DNA of 11,860 bases from Solirubrobacteraceae bacterium (GCA_019683665.1 JADGIB010000088.1:1-11860); one strand, 5' to 3'. Positions 1 to 6,904 are shown, numbered from the stretch's first letter. The notes: generated by a model from the sequence alone, not told the origin. Made by a program: numbers and translations.

Positions 1-41
1 TGTATAACCGCCAGGGGGGGGACGGTGTCGATGGTCGCCAT
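1..41 (-). CDS. Possible start of an ABC sugar permease gene (partial, cut by the window edge)
   Basis: Reading the minus strand downstream of the sugar-binding lipoprotein gene, an ATG at 41 opens a frame giving M-A-T-I-D-T-V-P-P-L-A-V-I before the window ends. Only 13 codons are visible, so no domain can be recognised. The call rests on position: genes for sugar-binding lipoproteins of this type are normally followed by two permease genes, and a stem-loop separates this ATG from the lipoprotein stop. Ribosome-binding evidence is weak (GGA about 5 bases upstream). The frame runs through eight C residues (minus strand, 14-21), and its last codons, GTT and ATA, are unusual for this genome. Either a wrong start or an indel in the C run is possible. 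Confidence 0.3.
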   Translation of the reverse strand, partial: MATIDTVPPLAVI

Positions 42-61
42 GTTCCGGGGTGGAGGCCCAG

Positions 62-102
62 GGCGTCCCCGCCCGCCGGGAGAGACGACGGGCGGGGATG
101 CC
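62..102 (-). terminator. Strong GC stem-loop after the sugar-binding protein gene
   Basis: Positions 62-75 pair with 89-102 over 14 base pairs, with one G-T wobble, around a 13-base loop. The hairpin starts 12 bases after the lipoprotein stop codon. No T-run follows on the minus strand, so it is not a classic intrinsic terminator. In sugar ABC operons a stem-loop here commonly protects or partly terminates the transcript, giving more binding protein than permease. That role is inferred from position. Confidence 0.6.
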
Positions 103-114
103 GATGGGGTCCTG

Positions 115-1527
115 CTAGCCGGCCGTCTGCGCCAGCAGCGCGTCGGCCTCCTTGGCCGCCTCGTCCAGCTGCTTCTGGATCACCGCCTCGGAGTACGCCT
201 CCCCGCCGAGCCCGGCTGCGGCGTCGAGGATGTTCCCGAAGCGGGTCTTGTACGCGTTCTCGATCTGGCCCCACTGGGGGATCGGCGCGTACGAGCGGCC
301 CGTCTGGATCGCCTCGTAGAAGGCGGCCAGGTCCTCGCTCTGCTGCCCCAGCGCCTCCTGCGGCTTCAGGCGCGCCGGGAACATGCCGAGCAGTTCCGCG
401 TACTCGGTCTGGACGTCGTCGCGGGACAGGTACTTGATGAGCTCCCAGGCGGCGTCCTTGACGTCAGACGACTTGAACATCATCAGGTTGGAGCCGCCGA
501 CGAACGTGTTCGCCTCACCGGTCGGGCCCTTGGGCATCGGGGCGACGCCGGTGTTCTCGCGGGCGGCGTCCGACCAGTTCGTGTCGTCCTCGCGGTCGAT
601 CGAGCTGAGGACCCACGGCCCGCCGATCCACACGGCGAGGCGGCCGCCCTTGTACTGGTTCTCGACCTGGGTGCCGTCGCGCTCCAGCATCGACGGGTCG
701 GCGAGGCCGTCCGGGAAGAGGTCGGCGATGTACTTGACGCCGCGGACCGCCTCGGGCGAGTTGATCGCCGACTTCGTGTTGTCGTCGGTCAGCTCCTGGC
801 CGCCCTCGTCCCACACGAACGGCATGACGTTGTGGACGAGGTCGAACGCCTTCTTGCCCGGCATGCCGAACGGCATGATCTTCTTGCCGCCGATCTCCTG
901 GACGTCCTTGAGCGCCTCGAGCGTCGCGCGCATCGACTCGAGGTCGGCGAACGCGGTCTCCGGGTCGACCCCGGCCTGCTCGAGCGCGTCGGAGCGGTAG
1001 TAGATCGTCCGCGCCTCGGTGAACCACGGGATGCCCCAGACGCCCTCCTGCCCGGCGACCTGGCTCGTGCCCCAGATCCCCGGCGCGTAGGCGGACTCGC
1101 CGCCGATCTCGTCGACGCGGCCGGAGAGGTCCTCGAAGCCGCCGAGCGCGGCGAAGAACGGCACCTGCGTCGTGCCGGCCTGGGTCACGTCGGGGCCCTC
1201 GCCGGACACGGCCGCGTTGCGGATGCGGTCGAACTGGACGTCCCAGCCGACGAGCTGGACGTCGACGTCGATCCCGGTCTCCTGCTCGAACGGCGCCAGG
1301 ATCTTCTCGGTGTCCTCCACCGGGTGGGGGCCGTTGTTCATGATCCAGAAGGTCACCTTCTGGCCCGCGAAGGACTTCGCCTCCGCGGTCGCCGAGCCGG
1401 TCGCGGCCGACTCGCCGGTGCTGCCGGTGCTGCTGGTGTCGTCGTCCGAGCCGCCGCAGGCCCCCAGGGCCAGGGCGACCAGGACGGCGGCGATCGCCGT
1501 CAGGGCGAGCGCCACGCTGCGTCGCAC
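115..1527 (-). CDS. Extracellular sugar-binding lipoprotein of an ABC transporter
   Basis: This 470-residue protein captures a sugar outside the membrane and hands it to ABC permeases. Residues 1-24 form a lipoprotein signal: two Arg, a hydrophobic stretch, then the lipobox L-G-A-C with Cys24 as the lipidated residue. A Ser/Thr/Gly/Asp-rich linker follows (about 25-50). The mature domain begins with KVTFWIMNN and contains family 1 binding-protein features such as ILAPFEQETGIDV, GEGPDVTQAGT, GVWGIPWFTEARTIYYR and, near 340, FVGGSNLMMF. Length is normal for the family. The start is GTG at 1527, preceded by a strong GGAGGAGGAG ribosome site; no ATG fits. It lies 96 bases downstream of a LacI-type regulator on the same strand, and a matching operator sits in that gap, so induction by its substrate is likely. 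The substrate cannot be read from sequence. No ATPase gene is in view; such systems often share one encoded elsewhere. Confidence 0.93.
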   Translation of the reverse strand: MRRSVALALTAIAAVLVALALGACGGSDDDTSSTGSTGESAATGSATAEAKSFAGQKVTFWIMNNGPHPVEDTEKILAPFEQETGIDVDVQLVGWDVQFDRIRNAAVSGEGPDVTQAGTTQVPFFAALGGFEDLSGRVDEIGGESAYAPGIWGTSQVAGQEGVWGIPWFTEARTIYYRSDALEQAGVDPETAFADLESMRATLEALKDVQEIGGKKIMPFGMPGKKAFDLVHNVMPFVWDEGGQELTDDNTKSAINSPEAVRGVKYIADLFPDGLADPSMLERDGTQVENQYKGGRLAVWIGGPWVLSSIDREDDTNWSDAARENTGVAPMPKGPTGEANTFVGGSNLMMFKSSDVKDAAWELIKYLSRDDVQTEYAELLGMFPARLKPQEALGQQSEDLAAFYEAIQTGRSYAPIPQWGQIENAYKTRFGNILDAAAGLGGEAYSEAVIQKQLDEAAKEADALLAQTAG

Positions 1528-1530
1528 GAT

Positions 1531-1544
1531 GCTCCTCCTCCTCG
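1531..1544 (-). promoter_or_regulatory. Strong Shine-Dalgarno of the sugar-binding protein
   Basis: On the minus strand this reads CGAGGAGGAGGAGC, ending 3 bases before the GTG at 1527. It gives several registers of AGGAGG at 4-10 bases from the start, and it fixes the GTG as the initiation codon in the absence of an ATG. Confidence 0.8.
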
Positions 1545-1565
1545 TACGCGTGAAGTGAACAGAGA

Positions 1566-1580
1566 CAAAAACGGTTTTGG
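1566..1580 (-). promoter_or_regulatory. LacI-family operator in front of the sugar-binding protein gene
   Basis: The minus strand reads CCAAAACCGTTTTTG, a near-perfect dyad centred on CpG as in LacI-family operators. It shares 13 identical bases (AAAACGGTTTTGG on the plus strand) with the site at 2668-2683 in front of the regulator gene, and an AT-rich core is conspicuous in such GC-rich DNA. It lies about 38 bases upstream of the GTG start, where a bound repressor would block the promoter or early elongation. I do not see a convincing -35/-10 pair around it. Confidence 0.8.
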
Positions 1581-1623
1581 TCGTCTGGTCGCTGCGGTCT
1601 CCGTGGCGCGTCCTCCCTCCGGC

Positions 1624-2664
1624 TCAGCCGCCCGCCGGCGGGGGCGCGGTCGATTCGCGGACGATCAGCTCGACCGGCAGGGTCGTGACGGCCGGGGCGT
1701 CGGCGCCCTCGATGCAGGCGACGAGCGCCTCGCCGGCGGCCCGGCCCAGGCCGGCCTTGTCCTGGCGGACGGTGGTCAGCGGCGGGTGCAGGTGGCCGGC
1801 GAGCTGGATGTCGTCGAAGCCGACGACGGACAGGTCGCCGGGGACCGACACGCCCGCCTCGGCCGCGGCGCGCAGGACGCCGAGCACCATCAGGTCCGAC
1901 GCGGCGACGATCGCCGTCGGCGGCTCGTCGAGCGCCAGCAGGCGGGCGGCCGCGGCCCGGCCGCTCTCGACGTAGAAGTCGCCGTAGGCGACGTACTCGT
2001 CGCGGTAGCCGAGGCCGAGCTCGCGCAGCGCGTCGCGGTACGCGCGCAGGCGCTCGGCGCCCGGGCGGGTCTCGACGAGGCCGGTCACGTGGGCGATGCG
2101 GCGGTGGCCGAGCTCGTGGAGATGCCGCATCGCGGCGAGGATCCCGGTGCGGTTGTCGGAGATGACGTAGCCGGTCGACGGGCCGTGGAGCGCGACGTCC
2201 ACCCCGACGCACGGCAGCGTCGAGCGGACGAGGCGGCGGGTCTCCTCGTCCTCGGGGTCGACGCCCATGAGGACCGCGCCGTCGACGTTGTGGTGGCGGC
2301 AGCGCTTCTCGTAGGAGTGCGGGCCGAAGCCGTTGCCGGGCTGCTCGCTGGCGAAGAGCAGGAGGTCGAACCCGCGCTCGCCGAGGCAGTGCTTGATCCC
2401 GACGAGGACCTCGTGGAAGAACGGGTGCTGGAGGTCGGGGTGCCCCTCGCCGGTCTCGAGGAAGACGCCGATGACGTGCGAGCGCTGGGTGACGAGCATC
2501 CGCGCGGCCGCGGTCGGCGTGTACTCGAGCGCGCGGGCGAGCTGCATGATCCGCTCGCGGGTCTCGGGGCTGACGTCGCTGTAGCCGTTGAGCGCCCGGG
2601 AGACGGTGCCGACCGACACGCCGGACAGGCGCGCCAGCTCGCGGATGGTGACCCTCTCTCTCAC
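1624..2664 (-). CDS. LacI-family transcriptional regulator
   Basis: This 346-residue repressor should control the adjacent sugar-uptake genes. Residues 6-28 form the LacI helix-turn-helix (VTIRELARLSGVSVGTVSRA, then LNG), followed by the hinge helix with TPTAAARMLVTQRS near 50-63. A periplasmic-binding-protein-like sensor domain follows from SHVIGVF to the C-terminus, including VSVPGDLSVVGFDDIQLAGHLHPPLTTVRQ, the usual dimer and ligand-pocket segment. Length is typical. The start is GTG at 2664: no other start exists between the upstream in-frame stop at 2701-2703 and the helix-turn-helix, yet there is no Shine-Dalgarno and an operator ends 3 bases upstream. Translation from a very short or leaderless message, blocked directly by the repressor, would fit. 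The effector sugar is unknown. Confidence 0.93.
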   Translation of the reverse strand: MRERVTIRELARLSGVSVGTVSRALNGYSDVSPETRERIMQLARALEYTPTAAARMLVTQRSHVIGVFLETGEGHPDLQHPFFHEVLVGIKHCLGERGFDLLLFASEQPGNGFGPHSYEKRCRHHNVDGAVLMGVDPEDEETRRLVRSTLPCVGVDVALHGPSTGYVISDNRTGILAAMRHLHELGHRRIAHVTGLVETRPGAERLRAYRDALRELGLGYRDEYVAYGDFYVESGRAAAARLLALDEPPTAIVAASDLMVLGVLRAAAEAGVSVPGDLSVVGFDDIQLAGHLHPPLTTVRQDKAGLGRAAGEALVACIEGADAPAVTTLPVELIVRESTAPPPAGG

Positions 2665-2667
2665 GTT

Positions 2668-2683
2668 CCGAAAACGGTTTTGG
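2668..2683 (-). promoter_or_regulatory. LacI-family operator in front of the regulator's own gene
   Basis: The minus strand reads CCAAAACCGTTTTCGG, an imperfect dyad around the central CpG, with the outer CC/GG pairs matching. It shares a 13-base core with the operator at 1566-1580. It is 3 bases from the GTG start, so bound repressor would cover the initiation region of its own gene, implying negative autoregulation. Confidence 0.8.
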
Positions 2684-2761
2684 AAACCGGGAGCGGGACC
2701 CTAACCAGGCCGGCCCCGGGCTGTCAAGCGTCAACCGGCGGGTGACGCGGCCCGGCGCGCG

Positions 2762-2788
2762 GTGCGGCACCATGCGGGGGTGCCGCAC
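2762..2788 (+). promoter_or_regulatory. Perfect inverted repeat over the histidine kinase start region
   Basis: GTGCGGCACC (2762-2771) and GGTGCCGCAC (2779-2788) are exact reverse complements around a 7-base loop. Both in-frame GTG start candidates of the kinase (2762 and 2780) lie in the stem. It could be an operator dyad or an RNA hairpin that limits translation. No function is shown by sequence alone, and chance is possible in such GC-rich DNA. Confidence 0.5.
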
Positions 2789-3949
2789 ACCCGCTGGCAG
2801 ACCCGACGCCGCCTCATCGAGGGCGAGGCCGCCCCCTGGCTCGCCCTGCTCGTCGCCGGGCGCGCGATGGCGACCGCCGTCGCCATCGGCCTCATCGTGC
2901 TCGAGCCGACGATCGACTCGACGCTGCTCGTCCTCACCGCCTACGGCGTGATCAGCGCCGCGGCGATCGCGGTCTCGCCGCGGCTGCGCTCCAGCCCGCT
3001 CTTCTGGATCGCCGACACCGCGACCGCGCTCGCCTGCGTGCTCGCCTCCGGCGACTGGCGCAGCCCGTTCTACGTCCTGTGGCTGACGACGCTCGCGCTG
3101 CCGGCGGTGAAGCTGCCGCTGCGCCAGGCGATCTGGCTGGCGCTCCTCGCGCCGCTCCTCTACCTGTCGCTCGGCCTGTTCGGCGGCCCCGCCCCGGGCG
3201 CGCTGCGGCCGATCACCTCCGAGACGCTCGTCATCCACCTCCTGCTCCCGGCCGTCCTCGTCGCCGGCCTCGCCTACGCGACGTACGCGCTGCAGCGCCT
3301 GCAGGAGGAGCGCACCCGCCACGAGCGGCTGGCGATCGAGGCCGAGCGCCGGCGGATCGCCTGGGAGCTGCACGACTCGGCCAAGCAGCGCCTCCACGCC
3401 GCGCACCTGCTCGTCAGCTCGCTGCACGGGCGCGTCGACCCCGAGCTCGTCCCCGCCGTCGAGCGCGCGTCGGTCGAGCTGGAGTCCGCCGCCGCCGACA
3501 TGGACACGAGCCTGGCCGAGCTGCGCTCCCCGCTCGAGGGCCGCCCGCTGCACACCGCGATCGAGGCCCGCGCCCGCGAGCTCGTCACCGACGGCGGCCC
3601 CACGATCACCGTCCGCGGCGAGGCGCCCCCGCTGCCGCCGCTCGTCGCCGCCCACGCCTACCGCATCGCCTCCGAGGCGCTGACGAACGCCCTGCGCCAC
3701 GCGGAGGCGTCGACGATCGAGGTGACCCTCGAGCGCACCCCCGGCGGCCTGCGGATCGGCATCGTCGACGACGGCCGCGGGCTGCCGGAGACGCATCGTC
3801 CGCACGCAACCGGCATCCTGGCCATGCAGAGCCGCGCGGAGTCCATCGGCGCGCGCCTGGTCGTCGCCTCGCGCGACGGGCAGCCGGGCACCCGCGTCGT
3901 CGTCGACCTTCCGGCCGGCGCCCCCCGACCCCAAGGAGCGACCGCATGA
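2762..3949 (+). CDS. Membrane sensor histidine kinase (HisKA_3 / NarL-partner type)
   Basis: The protein, 395 residues from the first GTG, senses a signal through the membrane and phosphorylates the response regulator encoded next. Residues about 25-175 hold five or six hydrophobic segments. A basic/acidic helix (about 178-200) leads into the dimerisation-phosphoacceptor motif ERRRIAWELHDSAKQRL, with His204 as the predicted phosphorylated residue. The C-terminal ATP-binding domain shows the N box EALTNALRH (Asn309), the G1 box DDGRGLP (336-342) and GILAMQSRAESIGA (351-364). There is no PAS, HAMP or other soluble sensor, so the membrane helices are the likely input. The start is uncertain: GTG at 2780 (389 residues) is equally possible and has CACCAT exactly 6 bases upstream as a possible -10 for a leaderless message. 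Its stop overlaps the regulator start (ATGA). Confidence 0.9.
   Translation: MRHHAGVPHTRWQTRRRLIEGEAAPWLALLVAGRAMATAVAIGLIVLEPTIDSTLLVLTAYGVISAAAIAVSPRLRSSPLFWIADTATALACVLASGDWRSPFYVLWLTTLALPAVKLPLRQAIWLALLAPLLYLSLGLFGGPAPGALRPITSETLVIHLLLPAVLVAGLAYATYALQRLQEERTRHERLAIEAERRRIAWELHDSAKQRLHAAHLLVSSLHGRVDPELVPAVERASVELESAAADMDTSLAELRSPLEGRPLHTAIEARARELVTDGGPTITVRGEAPPLPPLVAAHAYRIASEALTNALRHAEASTIEVTLERTPGGLRIGIVDDGRGLPETHRPHATGILAMQSRAESIGARLVVASRDGQPGTRVVVDLPAGAPRPQGATA
3933..3938 (+). promoter_or_regulatory. Shine-Dalgarno of the response regulator
   Basis: AAGGAG lies 7 bases before the ATG at 3946, inside the 3' end of the kinase gene. It supports coupled translation and fixes the regulator start. 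Confidence 0.75.
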
Positions 3950-4530
3950 TCCGCATCGCCGTCATCGACGACCACCCCGCCCTCCGGGCGGGCCTGCGCA
4001 CCGTGATCGACGCGGAGCCCGGGCTCGTGTTCGTGGGCGAGAGCGCCGGCGACGAGGAGAGCGTCTGGCCGCTGCTGCGGCGCACCGAGCCGGACCTCAT
4101 CCTGCTCGACTACCACCTGCCCCACGGCGACGGCCTGCAGCTCTGCCACCGCATCAAGCGCCAGATCCGGGCGCCGAAGACGCCGAAGGTGCTCGTCTAC
4201 TCGGCCTACGCCAGCCCCGAGCTCGCGCTGCCCGCCGCGCTCGCCGGCGCCGACGGCGTCGTCGACAAGGGCCTGGCCGCCCGCGAGCTGTTCGAGGCGA
4301 TCCGGCTCGTGCACCGGGGCGAGCGGCTGCTGGGCGACCCGTCGCAGACCGTCGTGCGCACCGAGCTGGAGCGCCTCGACGACCGCGACCGCGCGCTCGT
4401 CGGCCTGCTCCTCAACGGGGCCGGCGACGGGGAGGCGGCCGAGGCGCTGCAGATGGAGCCGTCCGAGGTCCAGCACGCGACGCTGCGGATCCTCGGCATC
4501 CTCCGCGCCCAGGTCCCGACGATCGGCTGA
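3946..4530 (+). CDS. Response regulator with a divergent LuxR-like DNA-binding domain
   Basis: This 194-residue partner of the upstream kinase has a complete receiver domain: the acidic pair Asp8-Asp9, phosphoacceptor Asp55 in DLILLDYHLPHGDG, Ser86 in VLVYSAY, and Lys108 in GVVDKG. After a linker, residues about 148-190 align with the LuxR/GerE helix-turn-helix (LDDRDRALVGLLLNGAGDGE, then an AAEALQMEP stretch). The recognition helix, however, reads EPSEVQHATLRILGIL rather than the usual basic TVKNH-type sequence. It may bind DNA with altered specificity or act through protein contacts. The ATG at 3946 overlaps the kinase stop by four bases and has a good ribosome site, so the pair is co-translated. 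Targets are not evident; the divergent LacI locus and the secreted protein downstream are neighbours only. Confidence 0.9.
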   Translation: MIRIAVIDDHPALRAGLRTVIDAEPGLVFVGESAGDEESVWPLLRRTEPDLILLDYHLPHGDGLQLCHRIKRQIRAPKTPKVLVYSAYASPELALPAALAGADGVVDKGLAARELFEAIRLVHRGERLLGDPSQTVVRTELERLDDRDRALVGLLLNGAGDGEAAEALQMEPSEVQHATLRILGILRAQVPTIG

Positions 4531-4541
4531 CCCGGCCCGGG

Positions 4542-4557
4542 CGTCCGCGCGCGGACG
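4542..4557 (+). terminator. GC palindrome after the two-component genes
   Basis: CGTCCGCGCGCGGACG is a perfect 16-base palindrome beginning 11 bases after the regulator stop. It could fold as a short hairpin that ends the two-component message. There is no T-run, which is usual for terminators in very GC-rich genomes but also makes the call uncertain. Confidence 0.4.
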
Positions 4558-4598
4558 GCCGCCCGCACTGGGGCGGCGCGGCGCGGGTTGCCAGGGGC

Positions 4599-5537
4599 AT
4601 GGCCCGAACGCTCGCCCACCTCATCGCCGCGGCCCTGGCCGCGCTCGTCGCGCTGCCGGCCGCCGCCTCCGCGAAGCTCGACGTGCGCGTCGGCATCGGC
4701 GACCAGAGCGCCGCGATGTTCGACGAGCCGCTCTTCCAGGCCGCCCGCATCAAGCGGGTGCGCACCTTCGTCCCGTGGAACGTCGCGCGCGACCGCGCCG
4801 CGCTCGACCGCGTGGCGGCGTACGTGGAGCGGGCGCGCCGCAGCGGCATCTCCGTCCTCGTCCACGTCTCGACCGACGACCTGCGCGTCCGCCGCGGCCG
4901 CCTGCCGTCCGCCGCCGCCTACCGGCGCCAGGTCGGCCGCCTCGTCCGCCGGCTGCGGCCGCTGGGCGTGCGCGAGTGGGGTGTCTGGAACGAGGCCAAC
5001 CACGCCAGCCAGCCGACCTGGAGCCGGCCCGGGCGCGCCGCCCGGTACTACCGGCAGATGCGGAGCCTCTGCCGCGGCTGCCGGATCGTCGCGCTCGACG
5101 TCCTCGACCAGCGCGGCGTCGAGCGCTACATCGACCGCTTCTACCGGCGCCTGCCGCCCCGGCTGCGCCGCCGGGCCCGGATCGTCGGCATCCACAACTA
5201 CTCCGACGTCAACCGCCGGCGGACGACCGGCACGCGCGCCGTCATGCGCGCGGTCCGCCGCCACGTGCGCGCCCCGGTGTTCTGGCTGACGGAGACCGGC
5301 GGCGTCGTCGAGCACGGCCGCTCGTTCCCGTGCAACCGGCGCCGCGCCGCCAACCGCATCGCCTACCTGTTCCGGGTCCTGCGGACGTACCGGCGCCAGA
5401 TCGACCGCGCCTACGTCTACAACTGGTTCGGCACCGACTGCCGCACGCGGATGGACACCGGCGTCGTGAACGCCGACGGCTCGCGCCGGCCCTCCTACAT
5501 GCAGCTGCGCCGCGGGCTGACGCGCTTCAAGCGCTGA
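4599..5537 (+). CDS. Secreted TIM-barrel protein resembling clan GH-A glycoside hydrolases
   Basis: This 312-residue protein is probably exported and acts on a glycan outside the cell. Residues 1-25 form a signal peptide with an A-S-A cleavage site before Lys26. The mature part reads like one (beta/alpha)8 barrel: VPWNVARD (strand 2 region), VLVHVSTDD (strand 3), VWNEANH with Glu132 (strand 4, the acid/base position of clan GH-A), VGIHNYSD, and WLTETGG with Glu232 (strand 7, the nucleophile position). The 100-residue spacing of the two Glu fits the clan. Four Cys in the mature chain could form disulfides. It is unusually Arg-rich. I cannot assign a GH family or substrate. The ATG has AGGGG only 1 base upstream, so initiation is not well supported, but the signal peptide makes this start sensible. 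It stands alone between hairpins. Confidence 0.8.
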   Translation: MARTLAHLIAAALAALVALPAAASAKLDVRVGIGDQSAAMFDEPLFQAARIKRVRTFVPWNVARDRAALDRVAAYVERARRSGISVLVHVSTDDLRVRRGRLPSAAAYRRQVGRLVRRLRPLGVREWGVWNEANHASQPTWSRPGRAARYYRQMRSLCRGCRIVALDVLDQRGVERYIDRFYRRLPPRLRRRARIVGIHNYSDVNRRRTTGTRAVMRAVRRHVRAPVFWLTETGGVVEHGRSFPCNRRRAANRIAYLFRVLRTYRRQIDRAYVYNWFGTDCRTRMDTGVVNADGSRRPSYMQLRRGLTRFKR

Positions 5538-5545
5538 GCCGCGCC

Positions 5546-5575
5546 GGGCCGGGCGCCGCCGGGGCGGCCCGGCCC
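5546..5575 (+). terminator. GC hairpin after the secreted hydrolase-like gene
   Basis: GGGCCGGGC (5546-5554) pairs perfectly with GCCCGGCCC (5567-5575) around a 12-base loop, 8 bases after the stop codon. There is no T-run. It is a plausible end for the upstream message, though the whole gap is G/C and chance pairing is easy. Confidence 0.4.
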
Positions 5576-5595
5576 CGTCCGGCCGGGCCGCCGCC

Positions 5596-5601
5596 TACGC
5601 T
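5596..5601 (+). promoter_or_regulatory. -10 element of a leaderless promoter for the transporter
   Basis: TACGCT matches the actinobacterial TAnnnT -10 and ends 6 bases before the ATG at 5608, which is where transcription would begin. There is no Shine-Dalgarno in front of this ATG. I see no clear -35. Confidence 0.5.
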
Positions 5602-5607
5602 TCCGCG

Positions 5608-6871
5608 ATGAGCCACCGGGCGCTCGACTCGGCCGAGAAGCGCACGCTGGCGATGCTCGGGCTGCCGACGGGGGCGCTCGCGCTGGCGATCACGGTCGTC
5701 AGCACGTACGTCCCGGTCGTCGCCGCCGGCTTCCTCGACTCGTCGATCGTCATCGGCGGCCTCATCGCGATCGAGGGCCTGCTGGCGCTGTGGCTGCCGA
5801 TCGTCGTCGGCCGCTGGTCGGACCGGCTGCGCACCCCGCTCGGCGGGCGGCTGCCGTTCCTGCTCGCCGCCACCCCGTTCGCGGCCGCGGCGCTCGCGCT
5901 CATGGGGCTCGCGGGCGCGCTCGTCCCGATGGCGATCGCCGTCAGCGTCTTCTACGTCGCCTACTTCGTCGCCTACAAGCCCTACCGGGCCCTCTACCCG
6001 GACCTGCTCTCCGACGACATCGCCGCGCGCGCCCAGTCGACCCAGGCGGTGTGGCGCGGGGCCGGCACCGGCGTCGCGCTCGTCGGCGGCGGGCTGCTCG
6101 TCGCCTGGGGCGACGCGGCGCCGTTCGTGGCCGGCGCGATCCTGTTTCGCCGGGGCGATGGCGCTGTTCGCCTCGGTCGCCGTCCCGCGCGCCCGCGCGA
6201 CGCCCCAGGAGGCGGACGGCGGGCCCGGCGAAGACGGCCTGCTCGCCGAGGCGTCCTCGCTGCGCGCCGTCGTCGGCGGGCGCCCCGACCTGCGCGCCTT
6301 CCTCGTCGCCAACGCCCTGTGGGAGGCGTCGCTCGGCGCGCTGAAGACGTTCGTCTTCCTGTTCGTCGCCACCGGGCTCGGCTACAGCCGCGAGGCGACC
6401 GCGGGGATCATCGGCGGCGTCGCCCTGCTCGTCCTGCCCGCCGCGGTCCTCAGCGGCTGGCTCGCCGACCGCCACGGCCGGGCCCGCGTCATGAGCTGGG
6501 CGCTGCCGGCCTACGGGCTCGGCCTGCTCGTGCCCGCGTTCACCGGGCACGTCGCCGTCCTCGTGCCCGTGATGCTCGTCATCGGCTTCGGCGGCGGGAT
6601 CGTCATGACGCTCCCCTACGCGCTGCTGCAGCCGCTCATGCCGGCCGGCCGGCACGGCCTGCTCACCGGCTTCTACAGCCTCAGCCGCGGGATCGGGACC
6701 GCGCTCGGGCCGCTGCTGGCCGGGATCGCGATCGAGGTCCTCCACGGCCCCTTCGCCGACACCGGCGGGTACGCGGCGATGTGGCTCGTGTGCGGCGGCA
6801 CCGTGCTGGCGAGCGTGCCGGCGATGGCCGCGCTGCGGCGCCTCGCCGGCGCGCGCATCGACCACCGCTGA
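5608..6871 (+). pseudogene. MFS (SLC45/GPH-like) transporter, frameshifted by one extra T
   Basis: The product would be a 12-helix major facilitator transporter of 420 residues if one base were removed. The first frame (5608 onward) encodes about six helices, a motif-A-like loop GRWSDRLRTPLGGRLP near 67-82, and YRALYPDLLSDDIAARAQST after helix 4, which recall the SLC45/sucrose or GPH transporters. At codon 180 the sequence TTTCGCC replaces the expected TTCGCC, and the second half continues one frame over, from ATG 6158 to the TGA at 6869-6871, with six more helices (FLFVATGLGYSREATAG; LPYALLQPLMPAGRHGLLTG). After the shift the original frame runs on without stop only because of high GC. A sequencing or assembly error, a true mutation, or +1 slippage at TTT-C are all possible. 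The substrate is unknown. Confidence 0.85.
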
Positions 6872-6904
6872 GCGGCCGGGCGCCTGAGGCCCCGCCGCGC
6901 GGGG

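Noticed and set aside
25..2745. A 906-codon open frame on the plus strand opposite the lipoprotein and regulator genes
   Set aside because: Its product is low-complexity Arg/Asp/Leu/Val-rich sequence without any domain, spanning two well-supported genes and their gap. High GC removes stop codons from antisense frames.
515..3934. A 1139-codon open frame on the minus strand
   Set aside because: It runs across the lipoprotein, the regulator and the divergent kinase in the wrong frame; the translation is Arg/Pro/Gly-rich noise.
6890..6904. Six-pair hairpin CCCCGC / GCGGGG before the oxidoreductase
   Set aside because: Too short and too easily formed by chance in this composition to call a terminator.
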